Positions 17,354 through 25,678 of a stretch of DNA of 64,000 nt are shown here, one piece after another. Made by a program: the position numbers and the translations under genes. The stretch is taken from NCBI RefSeq assembly GCF_018617395.1, contig NZ_JACSKC010000002.1, positions 124,001 to 188,000 on the forward strand. Reading direction: 5' to 3'. A model generated the notes under the pieces. The model was not told the origin of the DNA. It made no database searches and saw nothing but the letters and a program-made list of their open reading frames with translations. Position 1 is the first letter of the stretch. Every line of letters starts with the position of its first letter. This DNA comes from Exiguobacterium sp. s48 (GTDB taxonomy: Bacteria; Bacillota; Bacilli; Exiguobacteriales; Exiguobacteriaceae).

Positions 17354-18524
17354 CGTATGTCATCCATGTTCGTTGTAACGCGCCTAACATGACGTGAGCC
17401 GTGTGCAACATCGCCCGTTCATCCACATCGAAGCGAGGATGATGATGAGGGAAGATTGCGGAGAGCTCGGGATTTCCTGCCCCTGTGAAGAAAAAACTAC
17501 CTGGAACGTGTTCCATATAATACGCAAAGTCTTCTCCGACCATGAGCGGTGCCATCTCAATAACACCGTCTGCGCCGACGACGTCAAGTGCGCTCTCGCG
17601 AACGAGTTCTGTTTCCCTCATATGATTGATGACAGCCGGATATCCTTTTATATACTCCAATTCATAATCGGCATCACTCGCCTCACAGACGGAACGGATG
17701 ATCCGTTCCATATCAGAGATGATTTTTTCTTGTATCTCCCGAGTGAATGTACGCACGGTACCAGATAATCTCGCTTCTTCGGCAATGACGTTGAACGCTT
17801 GTCCGGAGTGGAGCGTCCCGATGGTCAACACGGCAGGTTCAAGCGGGTCGACTCGGCGGCTGACCACCTGTTGGAGATGGTTCGCCACGTTCACAGCGAC
17901 CATAAGGGCATCGACCGTATGTTGAGGAATCGCGCCGTGTCCGCCCTTTCCTGTAATAGTCAATTCAAAGCGATCAGCCGCAGCCATGACAGGTCCAGCT
18001 TTTACACCGATCGTTCCGAACGGGAGTGGCGTCCAGATGTGCGCACCGTATATATAATCCACGTTGTCGAGACAACCGTCTTCAATCATCGGTTTGGCAC
18101 CACCTGGAGCCAATTCCTCAGCAAATTGATGAATCAATACGACATCTCCAGGAAGAGGCATCTCGGTCAGTACTTTTGCAAGAACGAGGAGTGTCGCCGT
18201 ATGGGCATCATGTCCACAAGCATGCATCACACCGTTCACTTTTGAACGATAGGGAACGTCCTTCAGATCTTGAATGGGAAGCGCATCAAAATCAGCACGT
18301 AACGCAATGGTCGGACCATCCCCGCCTTTGATTCGACCGACGACCCCATTACCGCCAACGTGCTCACGTACTTCGATTCCAAGTTCACGGAGATAAGAAG
18401 CGATCATCTTCGGTGTCTCGACTTCTTGGAAAGATAGTTCTGGATACTGATGAAAATGACGTCTTAGCGACACCATCTCTTCGAACAACTCAGTCAAACG
18501 TATTTCGGCATTCGTGACAACCAT
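17340..18524 (-). CDS. M20 family amidohydrolase (N-acyl-amino acid hydrolase)
   Basis: 394 residues from the ATG at 18524, which has AAAGGAG eight bases upstream. Metal-binding motifs are intact: HACGHDAHT, the YGAHIWTPLPFG segment, and GKGGHGAIP of the dimerisation domain, with a final GEDFAYY. Members hydrolyse N-acetyl, hippuryl or similar N-acyl amino acids in the cytosol; which substrate is used here cannot be read from sequence. Confidence 0.88.
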   Translation of the reverse strand: MVVTNAEIRLTELFEEMVSLRRHFHQYPELSFQEVETPKMIASYLRELGIEVREHVGGNGVVGRIKGGDGPTIALRADFDALPIQDLKDVPYRSKVNGVMHACGHDAHTATLLVLAKVLTEMPLPGDVVLIHQFAEELAPGGAKPMIEDGCLDNVDYIYGAHIWTPLPFGTIGVKAGPVMAAADRFELTITGKGGHGAIPQHTVDALMVAVNVANHLQQVVSRRVDPLEPAVLTIGTLHSGQAFNVIAEEARLSGTVRTFTREIQEKIISDMERIIRSVCEASDADYELEYIKGYPAVINHMRETELVRESALDVVGADGVIEMAPLMVGEDFAYYMEHVPGSFFFTGAGNPELSAIFPHHHPRFDVDERAMLHTAHVMLGALQRTWMTYEKEG

Positions 18525-18652
18525 TGCGTACACTCCTTTGTGACCCTCGCGTCAAGAATTGAATTCATTTACAGTTTTTTATGAAAGTTAAGCTTATCTT
18601 ATACGAGTAAAGGGAATTAATACAGGAGAAACTGAAGAAATGAGGTGCTATC

Positions 18653-19201
18653 ATGGGGTGGATTATTGCGATTGTAGCGGTTGTCGTGCTCGTACTCATC
18701 TATTTTTCAATGTACAACGGGCTCGTCAAATATCGAAATTGGGTCGATGAGGCATGGGCTCAAATCGATGTGCAATTGAAGCGGCGGTATGATTTGATTC
18801 CAAACCTGGTTGAAACGGTAAAGGGCTATGCGAAACACGAACAAGAAACGCTTGCGAAGGTCGTCGAGCTTAGAAATCAGCTCGGAGAAAAGTCGAATCG
18901 TCAGGATCAGATGGCGGTGAACGATCAACTGAGCGGAGCATTAAAAAATTTGTTCGCGCTTCGTGAAGCGTACCCGGATTTGAAGGCGAACGAGAACTTT
19001 AAGATGTTACAGGAAGAATTGACACAGACGGAAAATAAGGTGGCGTACTCGCGCCAACTCTATAACAATACGGTCATGAAATATAATACGAAAATCGAAT
19101 CGGTCCCGACGAACATCATCGCTTCCGTTCATCATTTCGAAAAGCGCGATATGCTCGAGGCTCGTGCCGAAGAGCGCGAAAACGTTCGCGTCTCGTTTTG
19201 A
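18653..19201 (+). CDS. lemA: LemA family protein
   Basis: 182 residues. One N-terminal membrane helix (about 3-21), then the LemA helical domain with YNGLVKYRNWVDEAWAQID, LKRRYDLIPNLVETVKGYA and FEKRDMLEA. LemA proteins are membrane-anchored with a soluble helical domain; their role is not well known, but they are often linked to HtpX-type proteases, as here (18 bases downstream). ATG at 18653 has a GAGGTG site. Confidence 0.92.
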   Translation: MGWIIAIVAVVVLVLIYFSMYNGLVKYRNWVDEAWAQIDVQLKRRYDLIPNLVETVKGYAKHEQETLAKVVELRNQLGEKSNRQDQMAVNDQLSGALKNLFALREAYPDLKANENFKMLQEELTQTENKVAYSRQLYNNTVMKYNTKIESVPTNIIASVHHFEKRDMLEARAEERENVRVSF

Positions 19202-19219
19202 TGAATCGAGGTGGCAACT

Positions 19220-20107
19220 ATGCTCCTCTATGAACAGATTCGTAAGAATAAAATCAAGACGGTCTTCATCGTCACAGGATTTGTCTTGTTTGTCCTTCTT
19301 GTCGGAGCGGCCATTTCCTATGTCAATTATGGGGACGCACTCCCAGGATTGATTTTCACACCCGTCTTCTCGTTGTTTTATGTCGGCATCGTGATCATGT
19401 CGAGCACGAACATCGTCATGAAGATGAATCGGGCGCAAGAAGTGACTTCGGTGGAAGAGCATCGTTTTTTATGGCATACGGTCGAAAACATGGCAATGGT
19501 CGCGCGAGTACCGATGCCTCGTATCTTTGTCATCAACGACCCGTCGCCGAATGCTTTCGCGACCGGGTTAAAACCGGAAAAGGCAGCCGTCGCCGTCACG
19601 ACAGGGCTACTAGACCGACTCTCACGAGAAGAAGTAGAAGGGGTGATTGCGCATGAGGTCGCACACATTAAAAATTATGATGTACGACTCTCGACGGTCA
19701 CGCTCGCACTCGTGTCAGTCATCGCCATCATGAGCGATATTGGGTCGCGCATGCTCTTTTTCCGAAGTATTGGTGGTGGGCGACGTGACCAGAATCAGAA
19801 TCCCATCTTTTTGATTATCGGACTCGTCTTGTTAGTATTAGCACCGCTTATCGCCATGCTCATCAATATGGCGATTTCACGGAATCGTGAGTTCTTGGCA
19901 GATGCGAGTGGGGCGGAACTGACCCGTAACCCGGACGCTCTCGCTTCAGCGCTTGAGAAGATTGCCAACGTCGAGACGCCGGTCGAGCAAGCGTCGAGTG
20001 CCTCCGCACCACTTTACTTCTCCGACCCACTTAAGAAGAAAGTGAGCGGTCTGTTCTCGACGCACCCGGATCCGGTCGAGCGTATTTCCCGACTTCGTCA
20101 AATGTAA
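19220..20107 (+). CDS. htpX: HtpX-type M48 zinc metalloprotease
   Basis: 295 residues from the ATG at 19220 (GAGGTGG upstream). Two N-terminal membrane helices, the zinc motif HEVAHIKNYD with the third ligand in REFLADASGAELTRNP, and two more hydrophobic helices between. HtpX degrades misfolded membrane proteins. Co-transcribed with lemA; terminator directly after. Confidence 0.92.
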   Translation: MLLYEQIRKNKIKTVFIVTGFVLFVLLVGAAISYVNYGDALPGLIFTPVFSLFYVGIVIMSSTNIVMKMNRAQEVTSVEEHRFLWHTVENMAMVARVPMPRIFVINDPSPNAFATGLKPEKAAVAVTTGLLDRLSREEVEGVIAHEVAHIKNYDVRLSTVTLALVSVIAIMSDIGSRMLFFRSIGGGRRDQNQNPIFLIIGLVLLVLAPLIAMLINMAISRNREFLADASGAELTRNPDALASALEKIANVETPVEQASSASAPLYFSDPLKKKVSGLFSTHPDPVERISRLRQM

Positions 20108-20109
20108 AT

Positions 20110-20141
20110 AAGAGCCTATCCGTTGCGGTAGGCTCTTTATG
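20110..20141 (+). terminator. Intrinsic terminator
   Basis: AGAGCCTA / TAGGCTCT stem after the htpX stop, T run. Confidence 0.8.
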
Positions 20142-20176
20142 TTACACTGAATTAGGAAAATAAGGAGGTGGGTAAG

Positions 20177-20380
20177 TTGAGTAAAAAGAAATACATAGGG
20201 TATGGTCTGATCTTCTGTGTCGTCATTTTCTTATCGGGTTCGATATTCAATAATCCAATTTGGCAATTGATGCGTGTCATCATGTGGCTTACGCAATACA
20301 TCTTGCCGTGGATTTTCCTCTACTATTTCATTCAATTCTATCAACAATATGCAGCCAAACAAGAAAAGCCACCTGAATGA
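20177..20380 (+). CDS. Small membrane protein, unknown
   Basis: 67 residues from a TTG at 20177, preceded by AAGGAGGTGGG; a GTG at 20168 overlaps that site. Two hydrophobic stretches (about 7-26 and 30-55) rich in Trp, Ile and Tyr, with a polar tail. I do not recognise a family. Its stop lies inside the bidirectional terminator shared with the convergent PTS gene. Confidence 0.6.
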   Translation: MSKKKYIGYGLIFCVVIFLSGSIFNNPIWQLMRVIMWLTQYILPWIFLYYFIQFYQQYAAKQEKPPE

Positions 20381-20391
20381 GGTGGCTTTCG
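20363..20391. terminator. Bidirectional intrinsic terminator
   Basis: Perfect 10-bp stem AAAGCCACCT / AGGTGGCTTT between the small membrane protein and the convergent PTS EIICB gene. Confidence 0.85.
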
Positions 20392-20395
20392 ACGT

Positions 20396-21886
20396 TTATC
20401 CGACACGGTGGCTACGGATTTTTTCAATCTCATCGAGGACGAACTGGACGTTTGTACCGACAATGACTTGAATGTGGTTTGGACTGACGACTTTGATTCC
20501 TGGGATACCCGCTTTCTTGATTTGATCTTGGTTGACTGTATCCATGTCCTTCACATCGACGCGTAGGCGTGTGATGCAAGACTCGATGCCTGTGACGTTG
20601 CTGTCACCGCCAAGACCGTCATAAATCATATTTGCCATCGCTGAGTATTCGCTACCTGAAGCAGATGCGACTGGAGCCACTTTCGTTTCACCGTCTGCTG
20701 TCTCACTTGCAACCGCATCGACAACTTCATCTGGTTCACGACCTGGCGTCGCCAAGTTGAGTTTCACAATCATGAAGCGGAAGATGGCGTAGTAGATGAC
20801 TGCGAACACAAGACCTTGAACGATGAGCATGTACGGTTGGTTCGCAAGCGGCAAGCGTGAGCTTAAGATAAAGTCGACCAAGCCTGCGCTAAATCCGAAG
20901 CCGGCTGTCCATTGGAACGTTGCCGCAACGAAGAGCGAAATTCCTGTAAGGACGGCGTGGACAAGGTAAAGAACAGGTGCGAGGAACATGAATGAGAACT
21001 CGAGTGGTTCTGTTACCCCTGTGAAGAATGAAGCGAATGCCGCTGCGAGAAGAAGCGAAGCCGCTTGTTTCTTCCGTTTTGTTTTCGCTGTATGGTACAT
21101 CGCGAGTGCTGCGGCCGGAAGACCGAACATCATGATTGGGAAGTAACCTGCTTGGTACATCCCCGTCACACCTTTTTCACCTTGACCTGACCAGAAGTTT
21201 CCGATGTCGTTGATTCCTGCGACGTCGAACCAAAATACCGAGTTGAGGGCGTGGTGGAGACCAGTTGGAATCAAGAGACGGTTAAAGAATCCGTAAAGTC
21301 CAGCACCGAATGCGCCGAGTTTTGAAATCGATTCTCCGAATCCGACGAGACCTGTATAGACGACCGGCCAGATGAAGTAAAGGGCGACCGATACGAGAAT
21401 CATCGAGAAGGCTGTCATGATTGGTACGAGACGCTTCCCACTAAAGAAGGCGAGAGCATCCGGTAGTTTGACTTGACTGAAGCGATTGTACATGGAAGCG
21501 GCGACGAGACCAGATAAAATCCCGACGAATGCGTTCCCGATTTTGCCGAATGCCGGGTTAACGGCTTCGACGTCAATTCCTTGGAATAACGCAACCGTTC
21601 CTGCAGAGAGAAGCGTTGTGACCGTCAAGAAGGCAACGAGCCCACTGAGTGCTGCTGAACCGTCGCGGTTCTTAGCCATTCCGAGCGCAACCCCGACTGC
21701 GAAAAGAATTGGAATGTTATCGATAATAGCGGCCCCTGCTTTAATTAAGAATGCAGCGGCAATGTTTTCAGATCCCCAGCCGACTGGGTCAATCCAATAA
21801 CCAATCCCCATGAGAATGGCAGCAGCCGGAAGTACGGCGACCGGTAACATGAGGGAACGTCCGAGACGTTGGAAAAAGTTCATCAT
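20396..21886 (-). CDS. PTS EIICB, N-acetylglucosamine/glucose type
   Basis: 496 residues: EIIC (about 1-385) with ten or so membrane segments, then a linker and EIIB (about 415-490). The EIIB phosphorylation site is C437 in GIESCITRLRV. The EIIC sequence, with RLLIPTGLHHALNSVFWF, FGLPAAALAMYHTAK and FTGVTEPLEFSFMFLAP, looks closest to NagE/NagP GlcNAc permeases, but a glucose carrier cannot be excluded. It lacks EIIA, which is supplied by the first gene of the same operon. ATG at 21886 follows AGGAGG and lies two bases after the antiterminator stop. Confidence 0.85.
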   Translation of the reverse strand: MMNFFQRLGRSLMLPVAVLPAAAILMGIGYWIDPVGWGSENIAAAFLIKAGAAIIDNIPILFAVGVALGMAKNRDGSAALSGLVAFLTVTTLLSAGTVALFQGIDVEAVNPAFGKIGNAFVGILSGLVAASMYNRFSQVKLPDALAFFSGKRLVPIMTAFSMILVSVALYFIWPVVYTGLVGFGESISKLGAFGAGLYGFFNRLLIPTGLHHALNSVFWFDVAGINDIGNFWSGQGEKGVTGMYQAGYFPIMMFGLPAAALAMYHTAKTKRKKQAASLLLAAAFASFFTGVTEPLEFSFMFLAPVLYLVHAVLTGISLFVAATFQWTAGFGFSAGLVDFILSSRLPLANQPYMLIVQGLVFAVIYYAIFRFMIVKLNLATPGREPDEVVDAVASETADGETKVAPVASASGSEYSAMANMIYDGLGGDSNVTGIESCITRLRVDVKDMDTVNQDQIKKAGIPGIKVVSPNHIQVIVGTNVQFVLDEIEKIRSHRVG

Positions 21887-21888
21887 TG

Positions 21889-22731
21889 TTAATTTCCTCC
21901 TTTTTGATGGTGTTGATCTTGTAGACGTTGAATGTGGAGCGTAATATAACCAAGTTCTGACTCGGGCAAGACGACGCCATATGTCTCTTCCATTTCTTTC
22001 GCGACATCAGATGCGCACGCATAGGCAGACGTGAATTTCGTCTGAATCATGCGAAGCATGTCTTCATCAATCGTGTGATGATCGTAATGGTTGACCCGAT
22101 CCATGACGAATCGTAAATGAGTTAATAATCGTTGGTAGGATAAGTCATCTTCTTCAATGGATACATCGAGTCGTCGTGAAATCGATTGAATCATGTCGCG
22201 GACAATCGTTGTCTGTTTGACCGTCTTGCGTAAATCACCTCCTTTCACTTTCATCGTATGGATATGAAGCGCGATGAACGCGGCTTCGTCTTTCGGCATT
22301 TGAACGTTCAGTTTTTCAGCAATATGTTCGATTGCCCATAGTCCAATTTCGTACTCATTCCGATAGAGGATTTTAATCTCATTCAACAGTTTGTTGCGTA
22401 ACGAGATGCCATCCATTTCCCGCTCGATGGCAAACGAGATATGGTCGGTCAAGACGATGTGGATGTGTTCATTGAACGATGTCTCGAGACGCTTTTCCGC
22501 ATACGAGATAATATCCTCGGAAACGGTAAAGTGTTCAACAGGAATCCTGCTCAACAACTGTTGGAACTTGTCATTCTCTGGCATGATGAATAGTTTTTCA
22601 ATTTTGTGGGGATTCACGATGTCGTTTTTCGCTTTTTTAAATGCGACGCCTGGCCCAATCGCAATCTTTTCTTCACCCTCGTCTGAGACGATGACCGCAT
22701 TGTTGTTTAGAATCTTTTTGATTTTAATCAT
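21889..22731 (-). CDS. BglG/SacY-family transcription antiterminator, GlcT-like
   Basis: 280 residues: RNA-binding CAT domain (1-60, MIKIKKILNNNAVIVSDEGE) and two PRD domains (about 65-170 and 175-280) with the regulatory His in ERLETSFNEHIHIVLTDH-like and HIHTMK segments. Such proteins bind an RAT hairpin in the leader and stop a terminator from forming when the cognate sugar is present. The gene lies between EIIA and EIICB of the same operon, so it probably regulates that operon through the leader at 23274-23345. Start ATG at 22731, coupled to EIIA by 20 bases. Confidence 0.87.
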   Translation of the reverse strand: MIKIKKILNNNAVIVSDEGEEKIAIGPGVAFKKAKNDIVNPHKIEKLFIMPENDKFQQLLSRIPVEHFTVSEDIISYAEKRLETSFNEHIHIVLTDHISFAIEREMDGISLRNKLLNEIKILYRNEYEIGLWAIEHIAEKLNVQMPKDEAAFIALHIHTMKVKGGDLRKTVKQTTIVRDMIQSISRRLDVSIEEDDLSYQRLLTHLRFVMDRVNHYDHHTIDEDMLRMIQTKFTSAYACASDVAKEMEETYGVVLPESELGYITLHIQRLQDQHHQKGGN

Positions 22732-22751
22732 GTGTCCTCCTTATTCCGGAG

Positions 22752-23240
22752 TCACGCTTCCACTCGGGCGACAACCGTCTTGCCCGGAACAGCTTCTTTC
22801 GTGAACGTGAAGGCATAATGATGAGCGAGTGCGCTACCATTCGTCACGACCATTGGCGTGACCGTGTCTTTACCAGCCTGATGAATTTGCGCCAAGTCTG
22901 CTGTGAGTAACAGCTGTCCCGTTTTGACGTGGTCACCCACAACTACTTGAAGATCAAACGGGCGACCTTCGAGTTCAACGGTATCGAGACCGACGTGTAT
23001 CAAAATCTCAGCCCCATCCTCGGTCCGAATGCCGATGGCGTGCTTGGTCGGAGCGATTTGTACAATCTCCCCATCAGCCGGTGAGACGACGGCGCCGTCT
23101 GTTGGTGTGATGGCAATGCCATCCCCCATCATTTTTTCACTGAAGACCGGGTCCGCTACTTGTTCGAGTGGAATGACGTCTCCTTCCATTGGTGAGTGCA
23201 GTGTCGGTTTGTGTCGGTTCATTAACTTATTCCATAGCAT
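22752..23240 (-). CDS. PTS EIIA, glucose type (crr-like)
   Basis: 162 residues, the normal size of free EIIA-Glc. Phosphorylated His is H82 in ILIHVGLDTVELEG, with the partner His H67 in PTKHAIGI. The family passes phosphate from HPr to EIIB. First gene of the EIIA, antiterminator, EIICB operon. The start ATG at 23240 has an AAAGGA at slightly long spacing. Confidence 0.88.
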   Translation of the reverse strand: MLWNKLMNRHKPTLHSPMEGDVIPLEQVADPVFSEKMMGDGIAITPTDGAVVSPADGEIVQIAPTKHAIGIRTEDGAEILIHVGLDTVELEGRPFDLQVVVGDHVKTGQLLLTADLAQIHQAGKDTVTPMVVTNGSALAHHYAFTFTKEAVPGKTVVARVEA

Positions 23241-23273
23241 ATCTACTACATCCTTTCTTGAAACAAAACGCCG

Positions 23274-23336
23274 AAAAACAAAACAGGCATGGAGTATAGA
23301 CGGGTGGCATGCACCGTACGTCTTACCCCATGCCTG
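23274..23336 (-). terminator. Conditional terminator in the EIIA operon leader
   Basis: On the minus strand CAGGCATGG pairs with CCATGCCTG, extended by an inner AGACG/CGTCT stem, and is followed by TTTTGTTTTT. It sits 34 bases upstream of the EIIA start, downstream of the probable promoter. This is the arrangement of PTS antitermination leaders. Confidence 0.75.
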
Positions 23337-23345
23337 ATCGAATCA
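23326..23345 (-). promoter_or_regulatory. Candidate RAT (antiterminator site) for the GlcT-like protein
   Basis: Minus-strand CTGATTCGATCAGGCATGGG overlaps the 5' arm of the leader terminator, as in ptsG-type leaders. A GlcT-like protein bound here would block terminator folding. Confidence 0.5.
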
Positions 23346-23416
23346 GTCACATGTGATCGCTATTCGTTTCTTCACGTTCAACATAACATGTGTCGGTTTG
23401 AGACACAAGTCTTTTT

Positions 23417-23431
23417 TTGAAAGCGTTCTCT
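23417..23431. promoter_or_regulatory. cre site (CcpA box)
   Basis: TTGAAAGCGTTCTCT matches the cre consensus WTGNAANCGNWNNCW at every defined base. It lies between the EIIA operon and the divergent MutS2-like gene, five bases upstream of the -35 of the latter and near the probable -35 (minus TTGTGT, 23403-23408) of the former. Confidence 0.65.
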
Positions 23432-23436
23432 AAAAT

Positions 23437-23465
23437 TTTACAAGGTGGTGAATCTGTTGTATAGT
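23437..23465 (+). promoter_or_regulatory. Sigma-A promoter of the MutS2-like gene leader
   Basis: TTTACA, 17 bases, TATAGT; near-consensus on both hexamers. Predicted transcript start about 23472, giving a leader of about 227 bases before the MutS2-like start codon. Confidence 0.75.
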
Positions 23466-23495
23466 AAGGGCGAATCTATTGAAGAAAGGTGTTGC

Positions 23496-23525
23496 ATGTT
23501 GATGAGTGAGGTTGTATCTGCCTAA
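23496..23525 (+). CDS. Putative 9-residue leader peptide
   Basis: ATG at 23496 (or the second ATG at 23502) reads MLMSEVVSA then TAA. AAAGGTG lies four bases before the first ATG and ten before the second. The last three codons and stop form the 5' arm of the long leader hairpin (23514-23530), so ribosome position on this frame would affect folding. Too short for statistical support; the call rests on ribosome site, position and overlap with structure. Confidence 0.45.
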   Translation: MLMSEVVSA

Positions 23526-23587
23526 CGAACTGAAAAATGTCGGATGACACGTCTTTTTGTCATGCCGTCATGTTCCGTTACAGATAC
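23514..23587 (+). promoter_or_regulatory. Leader RNA hairpin overlapping the leader peptide
   Basis: GTATCTG (23514-23520) pairs with CAGATAC (23581-23587), continued by TAACG with CGTTA and AAC with GTT, about 15 bp in all. A second hairpin nests inside (ATGACA/TGTCAT, 23544-23563). The 3' arm AGATACCGC (23582-23590) can instead pair perfectly with GCGGTATCT at 23662-23670, so two exclusive folds are possible. Confidence 0.6.
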
Positions 23588-23604
23588 CGCCCATCAAAAA
23601 CTGC

Positions 23605-23656
23605 CAGACACCCGTCTGTCTTTTTGCGTTGGTCGTCATCGACCGACGCTTTTTTG
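23605..23656 (+). terminator. Intrinsic terminator(s) inside the MutS2-like gene leader
   Basis: A weak hairpin CAGAC/GTCTG with TCTTTTT (23605-23625) is followed by a strong 10-bp stem GCGTTGGTCG/CGACCGACGC (one G-U pair), a four-base loop and six T (23626-23656). Both lie downstream of a promoter and 43 bases upstream of the coding start, so read-through must be conditional. Confidence 0.78.
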
Positions 23657-23698
23657 TTTGCGCGGTATCTCGATTCTACGATTTGAGGAGAGAGACAC

Positions 23699-25615
23699 AT
23701 GAACGAACAAACATTTGAAAAATTACAATACAACGAATTGATGACGAAAGTAGAGCGATTCTGCATCAGCGGATTCGGAAGACGATTACTCAGACAGCAA
23801 CGTCCGACAAGCCATATTGCGACGGTGAAGAAACGTCTACAGGAAACGTCTGAAGCCCGCGCGATTCTAGATGCGACGTCACATGTTCCATTCATCGGGG
23901 TATCTGATATGGAAACGATCATCGGGAAACTACAACGAGGCATCCAACTCGAAGCAAATGAGCTCGAAGCGGTCGCCGAGTTTTTACGAGGGGCGCGCAA
24001 GTTGAAGCGATTCATGCTCGAACATGAATTCTTTGCACCGCTTCTTTCGGCTTATGCTGCCGGTATGGGCGAATGGCGGACATTAGAAGAAGACATCACA
24101 CAAGCGATTCGAGCCGGACAGATCGTCGATGAAGCATCGAAAGAGTTGAAGCGGATTCGTAAGCAAGTCGACATTTTAGAAGGACGAATCGAGGAACGAT
24201 TGACCAAGTTTTTAAAGAGCGCGGCCAATCGCGAGATGATCCAAGACGGATTTGTCACGAAAAAACAGGACCGCTTCACCATTCCAATCAAAGCTTCTTA
24301 TAAGCATAAAGTGGCAGGGACGATTGTGGATACATCGAATCGAGGGACGACGGTCTTTATCGAACCGGAAGCGATTGCGAAGTTAAATGCTGAACTCGTC
24401 GTCAAGCGTACGGAAGAAGCGGTAGAGGTGTATCAAGTACTAGCGACGTTGACGGGAGCGGTGACAGAAGTTCTTCCTGACATCGAATCGACGCTCGACG
24501 TCATCGCCCAGTACGATATGGTCTTCGCCAAAGGGAAGTACAGTCAGTCAATCGATGGCGTGACACCACACGTCAATGCGACCGGTCACATCCGATTGAA
24601 ACGAGTACGCCATCCGCTCTTAGAAAGCGCTGTGCCACTTGATTTTGCCATCGGTACAGACTATCGTGGCTTGATCATCACCGGACCGAACGCCGGCGGG
24701 AAGACGGTCGTCTTGAAAACGATTGGACTCCTTAGTCTGATGACGATGACAGGACTGCATATCCCGGCGCACACCGATACAGTCATTTCGACATTTGATG
24801 AGGTGTTCGTCGATATCGGAGATAATCAAGACTTGGAATCGGCACTCAGTACGTTCTCTGCACACATGTACAACGTAGCGAGTATCATGCAGACCGCTGG
24901 AAAACGGTCGCTCTTGTTATTCGATGAAATCGGAAGCGGGACGGAACCGAACGAAGGGGCCGCTCTTGCGATTGCCATTTTAGAAGCGGCATATAAACGG
25001 GGCGCGATCGTTGTGGCGTCGACGCATTACGGAGAAATCAAATCGTATTCTGAATCCCACCCGGATTTCATGAACGCTGCGATGCAGTTCGACCCGGAAA
25101 CGCTCGAACCGAAATACCGACTGCTCATGGGGCAGTCTGGCGACAGCAACGCCCTCTTTATCGCCCGTAAGATGAAGTTACCGGAAGCGATTCTGAAACA
25201 AGCATCCCGTTACATGAACGAGAAAACGTATGACACTACGAAAGTCGATGATTCTAAAATCACACGCGAAATCGAAGCGGTACCGCTTGAAGAGGCGGAA
25301 CGCTTTGAAAAAGGTGACCGTGTCCGGTTGTTAGAGACGAATCAAGTCGGGCTTGTCTATGCGTTCGATGCATCTCGTCGGCATGTCCGAGTGTTCGTGA
25401 ACGACGATTATGTAGAGTTACCGAGTCGCCGTGTCCGGTTGGAGGCGCGCGCGACGGAACTCTATCCGGCTGATTATGAATTGGATACGTTGTTCACGAC
25501 GTATCAAGAACGTAAGGAAGCTCACGACTTTGCACGCGGATCGAAAAAAGCGTTACGACGAGTGGAGAAAGAGATTCGGGAAAGAAAGAAACAAGAGCAA
25601 TCGAATCGAAAGTGA
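23699..25615 (+). CDS. MutS2-like ATPase lacking the Smr domain
   Basis: 638 residues. N-terminal MutS-type core and clamp helices (1-310), with the MutS2-typical DRFTIPIKASYKHKVAGTIV and TTVFIEP. ATPase domain: Walker A GPNAGGKT at 329-336, Walker B LLLFDE at about 405-410 followed by IGSGTEPNEG, and the THYGEIK sensor. A KOW-like segment (about 537-575, KGDRVRLLETNQVGLV) follows, then a charged tail. Full MutS2 is near 780 residues with a C-terminal Smr nuclease domain, absent here although the ATPase is intact. B. subtilis MutS2 acts on collided ribosomes; a translation-related role for this shorter protein is inference. A DNA-recombination role is the alternative. ATG at 23699 has GAGGAG. 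Expression appears controlled by the attenuator upstream. Confidence 0.82.
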   Translation: MNEQTFEKLQYNELMTKVERFCISGFGRRLLRQQRPTSHIATVKKRLQETSEARAILDATSHVPFIGVSDMETIIGKLQRGIQLEANELEAVAEFLRGARKLKRFMLEHEFFAPLLSAYAAGMGEWRTLEEDITQAIRAGQIVDEASKELKRIRKQVDILEGRIEERLTKFLKSAANREMIQDGFVTKKQDRFTIPIKASYKHKVAGTIVDTSNRGTTVFIEPEAIAKLNAELVVKRTEEAVEVYQVLATLTGAVTEVLPDIESTLDVIAQYDMVFAKGKYSQSIDGVTPHVNATGHIRLKRVRHPLLESAVPLDFAIGTDYRGLIITGPNAGGKTVVLKTIGLLSLMTMTGLHIPAHTDTVISTFDEVFVDIGDNQDLESALSTFSAHMYNVASIMQTAGKRSLLLFDEIGSGTEPNEGAALAIAILEAAYKRGAIVVASTHYGEIKSYSESHPDFMNAAMQFDPETLEPKYRLLMGQSGDSNALFIARKMKLPEAILKQASRYMNEKTYDTTKVDDSKITREIEAVPLEEAERFEKGDRVRLLETNQVGLVYAFDASRRHVRVFVNDDYVELPSRRVRLEARATELYPADYELDTLFTTYQERKEAHDFARGSKKALRRVEKEIRERKKQEQSNRK

Positions 25616-25678
25616 ATGTAGCATACAGCGAACGGGTAAGAGCACATAGAGAGAAATCTTAATGTGGGAGGGACTTAT

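Noticed and set aside
20396..23240. Calling the EIICB operon ptsG (glucose)
   Set aside because: The EIIC motifs look closer to GlcNAc permeases and EIIA is separate; only substrate tests can decide, so no symbol was given.
23472..23698. Known riboswitch or T-box in the MutS2-like leader
   Set aside because: No T-box sequence (AGGGTGGNACCGCG type) and no core of the lysine, FMN, M-box, guanidine or Mn riboswitches could be recognised.
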